Assembly: GCA_024734555.1 (NCBI GenBank)
Contig: JANPWX010000108.1
Coordinates: 3,299,618-3,363,617 of the forward strand
Source: Trochalopteron elliotii
Lineage: Eukaryota > Chordata > Aves > Passeriformes > Leiothrichidae
DNA: 64,000 bases
Direction of reading: 5' to 3'
Under the pieces are notes generated by a model. It was not told where the DNA came from. It saw nothing but the letters and a program-made list of their open reading frames with translations, and searched no databases. Positions 28,732-42,311 of the stretch are shown in pieces; positions within the stretch are counted from its first letter, which is position 1, and the number at the start of each line of letters is the position of its first letter. The position numbers and the translations under genes are program-made.

Positions 28732-31700
28732 TGAAAGTAGTTTCAATAAGACATTTTACTTTAATGGTATTTTGTGTGGCAAAAGATGGGAAACATCTTC
28801 ATCACGATGAACAGAACAGTACATGTGGAAGCAAATAGCAGTATTTTGTTAGATAGTTTACTATCACACAACCTTAAGGAAATATCAAGATATCATAAAA
28901 GAGATGTAGAAATCGGGTTAAGTATTCAATCAAATTCAATTTAGATACTCTTTTAATTAAAAAAAAAAATCACAGCTAGGCCATCTTTTTGCTTATAAAC
29001 TAGTGAAAGATATCCCTGCCCATGTTTTATGAGCACAGCACAGCTCCACTGCAGGGGAGGGTAATGGGAGGGGGTCCACAGTTAGAAAGCAGTAGAGCAC
29101 ACTCTGGTCAATGTGTTAGGGGAGGGCTAAAGAGGCTTGGAAGAATTAACTTGTTTGATTGATTCTCTTAATTTGGGGACCAAGAAGTCATTTCTCATGC
29201 CTGAAACCCCAAATGTCAATCACATAAGACAAGTGTAAATAGAGAATTCATGTTGGCCTCTTTGAACTTGTGCACAAACCACCAGAGAGAAAGGTATCCA
29301 TAGCTTTTAAATAAATACATAGCTATACTTTAATCTGTACAAAAAGCAGCAAAGTCATCAACATTTCCCTATTTCATGCATGAAACAGCATGAGCTAACA
29401 CATGGGAACTTGTGTAATATTTGGCTTTTAGCCATCATTTGCTGCTTTTGTTCGTCTTTCATGTGCATCAGCAATTGCCATAGAATTATGTTTGTTCAGT
29501 TCTTGAAAAATAATCACCCAGACAATTGAGATATTTTACATTGAAATTCTACACGACAATATCATATACATTTAACTTTTCTTTATAGAATTCAATGCAG
29601 AAATCAATGCTGCTTTTGCTGTTGCAGTATTAAATATCCGTATGTATTGCAAACTTGCAATAAGTTAAAAGGACAAATATTTTTTGCAACAGGGAAACAC
29701 AAATACTGTATTTCAGTTGATCAGTTTACATAAGTGAGAGATCTTACAGATGACTTTGGGATGGCAGGATAGTCTTGAGTATGCAAACAGAGTAGGCCAA
29801 ATCAAAGGCATTCATTTTTCTCTTTACCAGTCTCAAGAGGTAAAATTATCTGAAACGAAAATGTCTCAGATGTGTGGTAAGCAATGTCATATCATACTGA
29901 TAATCTTACAGGAAATTTTTCATAGTATCTGCATGAGTTAGGAGCACAAATCAATTTTCCAAAGTGAAGAGCTTGAGCTGTGAAATCCAGTGGCTTTTGT
30001 GTGAAACGTAGCATCTTTGATTCATAAACCACTTTAAAAGCCCACACCTTTCCTTATTAAATGGCAGCAGCATGACTTTGTGCTGTAGCTGCCTGCTTTG
30101 GAAGGGGTGAACAGAAAGCAATAATGAGAGGCCACCACTAGCAATGCTTTCCACATTTCAGTCTGAATTTTTATTAGCCTGGTAGGAACTCAGTCTGTGA
30201 TAGCAATAGAGAACACTTAAATGAAAGACATATTTTTTTTTTCAATCTCTCAACTTTATAGCTTTGAGATTGCAGCAGCATAACTACATGAGAGTGGTGC
30301 TAGGCCAGAACAAAACTGCTGCCCCAGCCACCAGACTTCCTAGTTACTGTGCCACTGATGGACATGTCTCCATGACCCAAGAGGGCATTTAACCAGAGCA
30401 CAGCCATTTGCCACTGGACATACCAGCTGAGTTGACTGGCATCATGGTATATGGATTCTACATGCATTTTAATGCATATAATACACCATTCTGATGCATA
30501 AAAATGTCCAAGGTGGCTGATGCTGGTTCATTTGTACTTACATTTTTGAAATGTTCTCCTGAACAGTAGTGTCTTCTCATAGAGACACTCAGTTCTATTG
30601 AATGCATTCTCTTCTGGTATTTTATGCAAACAAATGAATGTTGTACAAAGTGTTGCATATTTTAAAAATGCCTAAGGTGAAAGAAGGCAAGGGGTCAGTT
30701 CCTGGACCTCAATGATATGAGATTACTGGAATGAATGTACAACTGCTTCAGTGTCTAGAACAGAAAAGATTTCCTGTGGGGTAAATATGATGGTATCACA
30801 GGTTCAGTGCTGATAGTGACTGTGCTCTACTGTGCTGAAATATTGGTTGTCTTATCTCAGAAGATAAAGCAAAAAGAGTTTTTTAAATTGAATGATATTT
30901 TGAATTTTCAATTTAAAGTGGACTTCAAGAAGAAGCAGGATTGTAAGGTAATTGTTATGTTTTAATCAAGACCATTTCTATTAAAAAAAAATCTGTATTT
31001 TTGCACAGAAAATTTTTTGATGTCTATAATTAAAAGATGAATGGTGTTCCAAAAGAGGAGTCAAATAATGCAAACTGTTAATGTAAAAGACATTGATTGG
31101 TTGAAAAATATGAAATTGTAATGCTCTCCATCCTTGGGGATGTATTTTTTCCCTGCCTTTACAGGTTGTAAAGCTCAAGTCCCAGGGCATTTTCAGATTA
31201 TGAAATACTGAATGATTTTCTAGGAAGGAAGGAGAATATATTTGTGCCAGAAATCACACCTACCTAATAATCCCTTTTGAGCTGTGTTCTTCTTAATTAA
31301 GACTTAATTTCTTTTCTGGAACTTGATAAGAAAAATTTTATTACTTTCAGATTATTGGGAAAGAACTAATTAGTTAATATTTTCAATGTACTCTAGAATG
31401 TAAAATGATATGTAAACACTTGGTATTTGTGTTGCTTCAGTAAATGTACTTAAATATTAATAAATAAAAGCAAAAATGCATTAAATGACTAGGATAATCT
31501 AAGTAAGATTATAATATAATTTATTTAAAAGAAAATAAACCTTTAGAATTAAATATGCCAGTGCAAATTTAGTTAAGGATATATGTCATGATTCAGTTTT
31601 TAATTACCCCATTACATAATATTAATTCCCAAAGTCTGGCATCAGTACAAAGAGTAGATGGAGCTCATTTTAATAAGCCACTAGTCCATTTATTGTACAG

Positions 31701-32180
31701 TGTGTGATCCTGTGCATTATTTATTGCACAGTATTCAGGCTTTGCTACAAAGACAAAACTATTAATCTCCTTTCTGTCTTTTTTGTGGTACCCCTCATAA
31801 GCATGTAGAACGAACATAAAACTTGTGAAAGATTAATTTAAGTGATTTACTTAGCAGCACAGATACATATAGGAATAGAATCTGCTTTTCTGAGACACCA
31901 TTCAGCTGGTGTAAGAACAGAATCATTCTTGGTATCCTTACAGCTCTATTTGTAATGCATCTCCCAACCTCTGCCACATTTAATCCTCTTGTCTGTGTCT
32001 GCCATCATAGTTCAAGTGAAAGGTGTTTGTACTGTATCTCATAGTCATCACCTATCTGTGCAATAAACTTGACCCTCTGGAGCAATCCAGACTGACCCTA
32101 ACACCCTGCTGAGTCTCCAGGTATGACATTGACCTGCTCATTTTCCCATGAGGCCCTTTTCTCTGGCATACAGTACATCA

Positions 32181-32214
32181 GTTATAGAGATGAGATCGAT
32201 CTCATCTCTATAAC
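32181..32214. repeat. 34-bp perfect palindrome
   Basis: The 17-base arm GTTATAGAGATGAGATC is followed immediately by its exact reverse complement with no spacer (centre GATC|GATC). The symmetry stops at both outer bases (A at 32180, C at 32215). It would form a cruciform or hairpin. A 20-bp-period direct duplication starts four bases downstream. Confidence 0.95.
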
Positions 32215-32217
32215 CAG

Positions 32218-32255
32218 AGAAATCTATCAACTACACAAGAAATCTATCAACTACA
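32218..32255. repeat. Tandem duplication, period 20 bp
   Basis: AGAAATCTATCAACTACA occurs at 32218-32235 and again at 32238-32255 without mismatch. Confidence 0.92.
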
Positions 32256-34562
32256 ATCCTGACTTCTTCTCATTCATGCCTGTCTTCTCCACATTCTCCC
32301 CAAACTATTGTCATAAATTTTAAAAGAAGCGGAGAGGATTTCTTTGATGTCTTTTGCCTTTTGTGGTAAAGTGTTGATTTCTTTTTAGCAATTCAACATC
32401 CTCAACAGATTTTGAAGCATGATTTTCTCTTGCAGCAGCTGTTTTAACTTTTTCCATTATATTTTCCACATATTTACTGATTCCATTGTTACATATTTCT
32501 ATCAATTTGCCTAGATATGAAGTCGGACTGATTAGGTTCTAACTTCTCATGCTCTATCCTGAATCTCTCTTTTAAAGTTAGTCACATTTGCCACTTTCCT
32601 TTCCTCTCACTCCAAATTTTATTTAGGTGACAAATTATCTACCACTACTGTATGTCAGCCTTGCTGTATCTGAGATCCTTTAGAAGTCCTGAGTGAGTGC
32701 TGTCAGGTGTTAGGGAGTAGCAAATTGACCTTGTGTCAGTTATCTTCCAAAAGCTTTTCTCCTGGCATTTTTGTAGATCAGTCTTTGGCTGTTTAGGGCC
32801 TTCTTTGACCCTGTCTGTGGCCAACACTGTTTAACTTCTTGCTTTGGTTTTATTTTTCAGAACACACTCAATTAATAGTCTGTTGCTATTTTAGACTTCC
32901 TGCTTTCCTTATGTCCTTAAAAGCTTTCTTATTAGAGTTTATTTCTTTAGAAACTAGTCCCTCAAAGTCTTTCATGATCTGCCATTATTTTTATACAAAA
33001 AAAAGTGCTAAAATTTATGTTGGGTTTTTTTTTCTCTATTCTTTGATTAGCATATGGCTTTCTTTTCTGAAACATATCCATTTACTTTTAAGTCTTTTTC
33101 GAACTCTGTTTGACATTGCTGGTCTTGTTGACCTTCTTGGCGTTTTTCTGTAGCTGGTAGTTGTAGTCTGCTAATAAAACTGGATATTTAAAGCTACTCC
33201 ATACATTCCCCCTTCCCTGTTTCTGTCATTTGTCCATTCCTTTAAACTTCTTTTCAAAAGCTTTATGATTTTAAGTAATTAATTTTTTAATTTAAATTCA
33301 GTGCAATAGGTAGATTTGACCTTCTACTTGTAAAGTAAAATCTGAATTTAAGAACATTTTTATCACTGCTACAGAAGAGCTTTTTGATATTTATGCCATG
33401 AAATAGATCTTGCTTAGTACTAAACCATGAGATACTTCTTCACTTAGGTGTTCTCTGGCTATGTAAGTCAGCAAGGAGTCACTTATGAGTAAAAAGTTAA
33501 TCTTTCTTTTGCCCTTTCCTAAACACACATGAGGGTAAACAAAGGCTTCCCAGTGTTATTACTGCTTGTCTTTTGGCTTTGAATACTATTTTGCATTTTG
33601 AAATTACTTTATAATCCTCAGGTACACATGTGCGGAATGTTTCTTCCAGTTCAAGACACAGATTCAATGCACATGGATCCTGTGCTGTTTTTATATGCAT
33701 TTACCTTATTTACTGCATTGACTGAAGGATTTCTGTAACATATAGCACCAGTCTTTTACTGATGCCAGGTATTCTCTGTCTGGATAATATGTTGCCTCTT
33801 CTGCATAGTCTGATTCTGTGGGATTCTACTGCCTACCAAGTTTCTGAGATGTGTTTTGTGTCAACATCATGGAGTTTTTAATAACAGAAATTCTAATGCA
33901 ACCATGGGGTTTTTTTAAGTTTTATTGTTAATATAAAAGCCTGTATATGTATTATTCTTGTCTAGTTTTATGTTCTCTCCTTAATATGACTTTATTTTTT
34001 ATGTGTTTTTATTTCTTATCAGAATTTTATAAACTTTTAGGATTCCCATAGCTTCATCCTGTATGGAGAAACTCATGTTTGCCTTGTTGACTACTCCATT
34101 CTGGGCTTACTCTGCTGTTTTAATACCTGCTCCTTTAACAGCTTTTGCAGCCAGTGAAGTTCTTTAAAAATTTTATGAAGGTTTAAACACCTGGGTAGAA
34201 TTCATCTCTCTTCACCAATACATTATAACCTTGTATGTGCAGTTTGAAATATTCATGTGGATTTCTTTCTCTAGTCACTGAAGAGCAGCAGATACTTTTG
34301 GAGGGCAATTTTGAGAGACATACATTTTTTTTATGGGGAAGCTAAAAAGAAAATTTGAAGCCAGCCATGAGATTATCCTCAAGCTACCCTCAAACTGTGT
34401 GAACTGTCCTTCATCTTCAGCATTGTCTGTGGTTTACAGCAATGAAATCTGTATGGCACTGCTTCTCAAGTGCATATCCCAGCTTTCCTGGGAAAGCAGA
34501 CAGGAAATGACTACTCTGTCTTTGATCTGTTCTTATATCTCAGAACCTTTTGGTTAGTCCTT

Positions 34563-34612
34563 GTCAGAAAAAGGGTACTGGACAGATGGACCTTTGATCT
34601 AACCTGGTGCAC
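34563..34612 (+). mobile_element. Possible ancient amniote CR1 remnant
   Basis: The phrase 'gtactggacagatggacctt' followed by 'tgatctaacctgg' resembles the 3' end shared by old reptile and bird CR1 copies. Only about 50 bases remain. Confidence 0.45.
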
Positions 34613-35497
34613 TCATTCTTGGACCCCTGGTGTTTCATAATCTGAACTGAATTTCAGAAAAATTTTGCAAATAGCGTAAGGATGAACCCATGACATGTGC
34701 ATGGTCACTGTTTTGTAGTTCCACAAGGGAAAGAGCAAGCATCTCAAGCATCTCTGAGTATGAGCCATGGTCTGACTTCTTGACTGTGTAATCTTACCTC
34801 TGTAATCCTATTTCCTGGAATTCCACTGTAAAAGCCATATATTTTTATATCTATATATAATTTTAACAATATTAAAATATAACATTTTCTTTGTTTACCT
34901 TATGCTTGTGACAACAAATCCAGCTTACCTCACTAACTTTGGAGGGTTTATCTTAGAGTTTTTGTCAGAAAAGATTATTGTGTCCCTATTTTATCACTGG
35001 AGAATCAAAGCTGAAGTGACATCCCTACGTTCATACACAAATTCCCAGTATGATGAGGAATCAAAAAAAATCTGGTTTAGGTCTTAGGCCCCTTGAGTCA
35101 ATTAAGAACATATGTCCACTTTTAAATTGTTGAAATCTCACATAAGTGTAGTTCTCTGCTTCAAGAGAAAAATCTCTTAAAGAAGATCAGCTTTTTGTCA
35201 TATCACACATGTGCTGTCTGTGCTCTCTAGTGCACACTCACAAGACCAGTACAGATGGCATCCGTTACTAAAAATATTTTCCCTGTGCCTTACTACCTGA
35301 CAACAGAAATCCTTGGAGGAGTAAACAACAATATTCAGTAGGGACATTTTTCTTCTCATTTGATTAAATTTACGCTCTCACCAGTGAAGGTACTTCTCAG
35401 ATGTACATGCTCCTTTCCCTCCAGTTCTGCTCCACCCCATGAAATATGTGTAAAATTTTTTCTTCCCCTAAATCCATATCAAAGCAGCAAGTGCTGC

Positions 35498-35575
35498 AGA
35501 GGTGTATACATATATATACCTATATATCATGGTATATAGCTATTGCTACTTATAGTATACATATATATTTTTTAA
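35498..35575. repeat. TA-rich low-complexity tract
   Basis: Interspersed TATA and ATAC runs (gtatacatatatatacctat ... gtatacatatatattt) with near-palindromic pieces. Confidence 0.6.
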
Positions 35576-38241
35576 AATGAGCTGCCTTTAGAATTATATT
35601 TGAAAAGCAGCACATTTTTACCATGTTCATTTTTTGTCTTAAATCTCACTTTTAACACTTTTATGTTGAAAACAGACTTTTATAAAGAACCTAGGAGATA
35701 ATGAAAGATTCTTTGCTGGGTTTCTCTGTTGAGATGGGTTCTTGTTTTCAACAATGTTTAATGTCTGAACACTTTAATTTGATGCCAGTGGTTCAGGGTC
35801 ACATTTTGAAATGCTTAGAAGCTTTGCAAAAAAGGGGCAGTTAAGCAAACTTTTAGTGGTCTTTGCAGAGCTTTCACAGCAAAAGCATAAAAGAAATAAA
35901 AGGAATTGATTATGCAATCTGTCTCATAAGAAGGCACGATAGCAGCAGAAGAAAGTAAATTAGGATTTGAGTGCCATCAAAAATAGCAGAACTATCAAGG
36001 AATTGCAGTCTATAATGCTTGGGGAGTTTTGGTGGTTGTGGTGATGATGATGGAGGTAATGGAGGCTACTGCCACCTAATTGTCCAGAATTAATGCAGCA
36101 GAGAATAGACATTTTAGAAAAGAATTTTAAAAGCCTAATAAATATTTGTGTGTTAATCCCTCTTATCTTAAAATCTACTCTATTTTTTCTGCTCTTGTTA
36201 TCAGGGAAACATAGCAATTAATACTTTTTTTTTTTTAATCACTACACTACAGTTATTTTTCCTTCTTCACTACTCAAATTAAAAAATCCTTGATTTATAG
36301 TAAGAATTTTGGCAGCCTACTATCTAAAGGGAGCGTATCTGATTCTGAACATTGGTAAAGATAATTCTGGTACATGTATTCTAAATATGAATTTTACGCT
36401 GCTTCCCTTTTATGCAAGAATTCATAAGTGGAATTTTGGTTAATTTTAGTCAAGACAAAGCAAGTCAGTCTCTAACGAGATAGTGCTGAATCCTTCTACA
36501 TTTTTCTCTAAAGTGCATTTGAATAGAAGTTTCAAATCAAATATTTATATTAAGTAGAATAAAAGATTTTTTATTGTTGCATGACTGATCACCACAGTAT
36601 CCTATTGATTTTGGAAAACTCACAGATACTTGTTTGCTTGTAGAGTTGGAATCTTTATAAACTAAAGCAGTTTTTATATGCCAAACTTACATCCCCAGAA
36701 GAAACATAGAATTTTCTTACTGTGATTCCTGTAGTATTCAGCTGTTTGTCTCTAAGCCTAAGCGAAGAAGCACAGTTTTTACTTTTGATCCTAAATTCAT
36801 GTGCAATCATTTGTTGATTTTGCAGTTATTACTTTGATTCCACTGCCTGTTCTTTTCACTGCTACGTCAGAGCAATTGGATTCACATTTTTAATCCATGG
36901 GGAAGAAACATCCCCAGAATAAAAAACTTCATGCACTTAAATGCAATTATTTTTAAGAAAGAAGTAAGACTATCTTCTGACATACACTGAAAAAATAAAT
37001 CATGATAATACTGTATGCTAATGCAGTAAGCATCATAACAAAAGTTTTAATGTTTTTATATTTAATCCAGCTCTCAGGAGTTTAGAAGCAACTATCTTCA
37101 AGTTTTTGAACATTTATATTCAAGGAAAAAAATTCTCATTCATTTAGATAAAGGTTGGAATTTTCTGAAGTGTCAAGGAACAGGATTCGTGTCACTTTGT
37201 TAGCCATGCAAAAAGTTGGGCATGTAGTCTGAGCTACATCTGCAGTTGCCTGTAGTCATAGTTCCCCTCCAGGGAATGATTCATCCTATCCAAGTAGGGT
37301 GCTCTCTTTTTTCTGTTACAGGGGAAGTCTAGACAGTTAATTAGGCAAAATGCCTGATTTTCAGTGGATAATGTTGAATGACATAAATATCCAAGTTTAA
37401 TGAATTAGGAACCTGTATTTCATTGACATTTAATCATGTGGGTGCTTTCACATTAATGAAGCCAAAAATCATAATGTGTAACAGCAGGCACCTTACTGAA
37501 GTGCCTAGGCTGGGGTCCTAATTTAGGTTAGGGACTTAGATGATAATAGCAACAAAGAGGGAAAAAAATCAGCATTCAAAGCTGATCGTCTCTCTTCACT
37601 CACAGCAGAAAACAAAGCCTGCATTTGTGAATTTAGGTTCATAAAAATAATAGGTCCCTGGCATTTGCACTTCAGTTAATTTTTTAAGGGAACATGCCAC
37701 AAATTTGACAGGATCTTTGTAGAGGTTCCTGACCTCCACCTGGTTTGGTTCAGAAGGCAGTACAGGCACTGTCTCACTTGTGGAGCAAAAGGTATGCTGA
37801 GAGGCAAAAGCAGTGTGGTCTGTGTGAAACCAGACATTCATCATTTGCTATGGGAATATGTGAGAAATGTTGCTGTTGCACATTTTAATGTATCCTGCTA
37901 AGACTTTGTAGTTATGTTTGGTCTTAAAAGACAAAGATGCATATAATTGCTTCCCCAGAGAATGAGGCTCTCACTGCTGTGCCAGTGATGTTGAGGATTC
38001 CATCTTATATTCTCTGCAATGATATGTTAACAAGTGTTGCTGCATCAATATCAAGATACTGGAATTCCTTTTCTTGTATTTTCTGTGTTGTTCCAGTATT
38101 ATTCTTGACAATGTGCTTATCACCTTTGTCCACTCACCACCATTATGGTTCTCATTTTCTCAGCTACTGCTCTTTTTCTTTCGCATCCTGAAACTGTTGG
38201 TGCCATCTTTTCTTTACATTAGCCCATACATTTCTTAGTGC

Positions 38242-38267
38242 CAATGATCACTTCTCCATGATCATTG
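38242..38267. repeat. Short inverted repeat
   Basis: CAATGATCA and TGATCATTG are perfect 9-bp arms separated by 8 bases. No function is evident. Confidence 0.7.
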
Positions 38268-40044
38268 TCAAAGGAGTTTACTCATCCATCCACTGTTGGA
38301 AAACAACAATCTAATATTAGGAGAGCTTCCATAAATCCACTGATGCAGCACTGGTTTCCTTGAATCTCTCGTTTTTAAGGGTATTTCTCATTTTTTAAGT
38401 TGGCTCTTGCTCTGGGAATGTTCACTCCTCTCTTTTTTGGACTAAAACATCCTTCTAACAGTCTTTTATAAGTGTTTCTGTGTCCCAGGAATATACATAT
38501 TGCTGAAATTCATGATGTGAGAGAAAGCTTTCACGCAAACTAGGTTTTCAACATGAAAGTCATGCTGACAAAGAGATAAAAATGTTTTAATAATGTTTTC
38601 CGGAATGAAATACAGAAGTCAGCTCTGCATCCTAATCCTCCATTAGCTTTTTTTGTCTCTCACACATATAGCAGGTTTCTGCTTTCAGTGCTTGGGATCA
38701 TTGCAGATTTTAACTCATTTCTAGGTTTGGGGTTTGTTGTTGTTGTTTTGTTGAAATCAGATTCCAGGAAGAGAAGTCCAAGGTTTTACTACTGACCTCT
38801 TGAGTATACATTTATGATGATTGGTGAAGCAGTCAATCTGTATGTTTATGCATTTTCATTTTTTGCTTGCTTTTTTCACTATTTCTAGATACTAATCCGT
38901 GAAAATTGGTTTCTATACACTCTTGCCCTTCAGATATTCATAACATCTTAATGTAAAGCAGTTCTAACAACTGAAACAGCTCACTTCTCTAGTGAAAATG
39001 CATGCTATTTTAATAGCTTCTGCTAGATGCTCCTGCTGCTGCCTTTTTATATTATTGTCTGTAGAACAAATAAAGGGAGCAACCTGAACTAAGTGCACTG
39101 CTTATTTTTCTTTAACTTTTAAGTGTGATCTTCTAAAAATAAATATTTCCGCATTCATCCATTAGTTTTTGTCAAGAAATCTTCATAATGAGGCCCTTGT
39201 GAGAGCCTTGTAGCGGTGAGAGCTAACAGAAAGGTGTCTTCTGCAGAACTGGTGATAGAAAGAAGATGAGTTAAAATCTGACTGTCAGCAAAACTGAAGT
39301 CCATGCTCTCCAATACCATGACTGAGGCCAAGTTCTACCTAACCTTGGTTCTGGTAGAAGAAAGCTTTTCTGGTATGAAGGATAATTGAATGTATAATTC
39401 TGGCATCATGGAATGCCTGAAGTAGTACAAAAATAAAAGTTTTTATTAATGTGGATTTAGGAGTGGAAAAAATATAATCAAGCTGCTTGCAGTGGCTTTA
39501 GGAACTGTTAATGGTGTCTGTTATTTTCAATGTTTGAATTGTGATATCAACAGATCTGCATCAAGCTTCTCTAAAAAATGTTCTAGATTTCAGGAGAAAA
39601 TTGTTTTCTGGTTCAGTTCTAGGAGATCAAACTTTCCCAGGTCATTTGGTGAAGCTACAGCTTGTAGAATAATTCAGGAGTTGTAAAAGATTTTCTCCAT
39701 GAGAGCCATGATGTGACTTACATTTATATTTGGCACCACTCATGTTTTCTTTTTGTTTCAAATGTGTTTGCCTTGAAAAACTGACTTGTAAGTTTGTAAT
39801 GCATTTAAGTATTAGTGAAAATAAGTGGAAAAAATACTTGTGGAAATTTGTTGCAAGTCGTGACTTGTGATAGTAAGAGTTTCAATAGATACCTTTTTAT
39901 CTTTAAGGTCTGACTGAGAATGCATATTTTCGTGTGTAAGTTTGGGAGTTTCCCTGGCTCTCTCTAAGCTCACTATAATGTGACAATTTTGACTAAGCAT
40001 GAACAGGGGCAGGAGAAAGTCATAAGATCATTCACAATGAGAAC

Positions 40045-40097
40045 AGAGAATCATTAGAGTTGGAAGATCATCTGGTCCAACCCCCTTGCCAGTGCAA
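40045..40097 (-). mobile_element. CR1 3'-tail fragment, antisense
   Basis: 'gagaatcattagagttggaa' followed by 'gatcatctggtccaaccccc' is the reverse complement of the CR1 terminus. Confidence 0.75.
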
Positions 40098-40634
40098 AAA
40101 AGTAGAGTCTTCATATTTATCTTCTAAAACATACAAAAAAACTCTGAATCAGATATATTTTGGTTATACAGTCAATGTTTTGGGGTAGTTAAAAATCTTG
40201 CAATGTGCTACATTCCGTTCTGCACTAAAAATAGCATGAATTCAGGGAGGATGAGGTACCCTCTAGTCAGTAGTATAAGCAATTATGTTCAGGGCAAAAA
40301 AGCACTGATCAAAATGTCAGGACAAGCTCTTCTTTCTGCAGTTGTTTCCATGTTCTTTGAGAAGAGTATAAGAAATTTTAGACCTCCTGACCGTACTTGC
40401 AGATGCTTGTTTTTCTTTCTATGCATCTGATTATCATGTGCTAAATGTGTATTTTGGGTCTGTTTACCATGAAAATATTGTATATGTTTTTGCTCTCTAA
40501 TACAAGCAGCCTGTGATTTTGGAACTACACAGGCATACACCAATGTGCCAAGCATTTCAGAACCACTAAAATTTTTCTCCATTTCAGGGCCTGCAAATAC
40601 CTTTGGTGCACATGCAAATGTCAGTGCAGGTGTG

Positions 40635-40656
40635 CACACACACACACACACACACA
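40635..40656. repeat. (CA)11 microsatellite
   Basis: Eleven uninterrupted CA dinucleotides, preceded by tgtg and followed by an imperfect tacaaa. Confidence 0.95.
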
Positions 40657-41018
40657 TACAAACTTGTCAAATATGCAGAGTTTTTTAAAGTGGCCAATTT
40701 TTGCAGTTTGTAGAACAACAACAGATCCCTTTTAAAATCATGCCTGTTTTATGAAAGAGCTGAATATATTCCCAAATCTTGAAAATGTATGTGTATGCCT
40801 TATATTCTTCTTTAAAACAAAATCCTTAAATCCTTAACATCTCCAATGGTGCCTCTAATGAGCTTCTTTCTGTTTAGCACTTTTTTCTCCCCATTGAGGA
40901 TGTCTTAATTCCACAGTATTATTTTATCAACTTTCAGTAATTAAATGATATGGAGTAACTACATATTCTGTTTGTAATGGCAGTGGATTGTCCTACTAAA
41001 GGCTTTTATTTTGGCTGG

Positions 41019-41467
41019 TGCCTTAAGTTTTAGCTTTCATAATTTTCAGATTCTGTGCTGCCTTGGTGTGTGTAACTCTGAGCTTCATATTAAGTGTTAG
41101 CAAGTTCTCTTCACAGAGTAGGTAGACAAGCTTTTCCAGCGTGAAACCAAGGAGAACTATTACAAGCTTCAGGCCCAAAAGCATAAACAACAGGGAACTG
41201 AATAGAGCAAACTGGGAGAATGGGACTTCATAACCTGAAGCTGTAATTGGATAATTAACCCCAATATGCAAATGGACCAAAGACTTACAAAAGTCTGAAA
41301 CCTCGTGACTGGTTGTCCATTTTGTGATCTTTTTGGATCCATCTTGGATGTAGCCCTGGCCAGGCTCTTGTACTCCCCAAGGTGTATCCTTTAAGACCTT
41401 TTAATAAATACCTGCTTTATTCTCTTAGCTCTGTCTAGTCTCTGTTCTAGGTCAGCCTCTCAAGGCA
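41019..41467 (+). mobile_element. ERV solo LTR, sense (family C), interrupted at its 3' edge
   Basis: 449 bp with perfect terminal inverted bases TGCCTT...AAGGCA. The internal landmarks 'acaagcttcaggcccaaaag', 'aaacctcgtgactggttgtc' and 'ttttaataaatacctgcttt' (with an AATAAA polyadenylation signal near 41403) match an avian LTR type I recognise without being able to name it. No convincing target duplication is visible. The next LTR starts three bases beyond its end and duplicated its last three bases. Confidence 0.88.
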
Positions 41468-41469
41468 TC

Positions 41470-42131
41470 TGTCCTAGGGTGACTATGTATCCCCAAATCG
41501 TCTGTTCTGTACCTTTAAGACTGGTTCTGAGAGTGAGCAGGGAAAGAAGAAGCGCGCAGTTTGTTTTGAGAAACAAACTCACTCCTCTGAATCTGCTCTC
41601 GTCCTTGGGACTGTGTGGTTTCTTTTTTTTTTCCTTCGTCGGATGCACGGAGGGCAGCCAGAGAGAGTTTTTTTTTTTCCTTCTGTTAGTCTAGCTAGCT
41701 GAGGCAAAGAAGCTTTCCTGGACTGTTTTTTTTTTATTATTTTATTTTTCTTTGGGACTGTTTAAATCTGCTCTGGACTGAAAAACCCAGAGGAGCACCG
41801 GGATCTTGCACCCGTGGCCCACCGGGCCGGGACTCGGCATTTTTCAGCACTGAAGGGACTGATAAACAGACTCCTGGCACGGACTCTCAGTTTTGCCATC
41901 TCTCTCCGGAGCAGCGAGAGGTTTTATTGTTTCATATTATTATTATTGTTATTATTATTATTCATTCTTTATGCTTGTGGGCATTTTGTTTGTTAAATAA
42001 ATAAGGCTTTTTTCCACTCTTCTCTGGGGAGTTATTTCCCCGGACCGGCTGGGGGGAGGGGCTGTTTGGATTTGCTTTTCAGAGGAACCCCATTCGGAGA
42101 TTTCCTCCCAAATTTGCCCTAAACCAGGACA
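41470..42131 (+). mobile_element. ERV solo LTR, sense (family B), with 5-bp target duplication
   Basis: 662 bp, starting TGTCCTAGGG and ending ACCAGGACA, so TGTCCT and AGGACA are inverted. It is flanked by exact copies of GCATC at 41465-41469 and 42132-42136, which shows a complete solo LTR. It holds 'cctttaagactggttctgag', T-rich runs and AATAAATAAGGC near 41997 as polyadenylation signal. A second copy of the family is at 49801-50436. Confidence 0.93.
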
Positions 42132-42311
42132 GCATCATGGTAACCCAGGTGTACGTGTTTAAATGTAAATCCTTTCAGACCTCTCCCCTAAAATTACTTC
42201 TCCTTAAGCATTGTGTTTCTTGATATTCAACATGATGTCACTGACACCAAAGGAAAGCCTCTCACATCCTAGTAACCCACAGTTTCATGCTTCTCTAATA
42301 GCTCTAATTAT

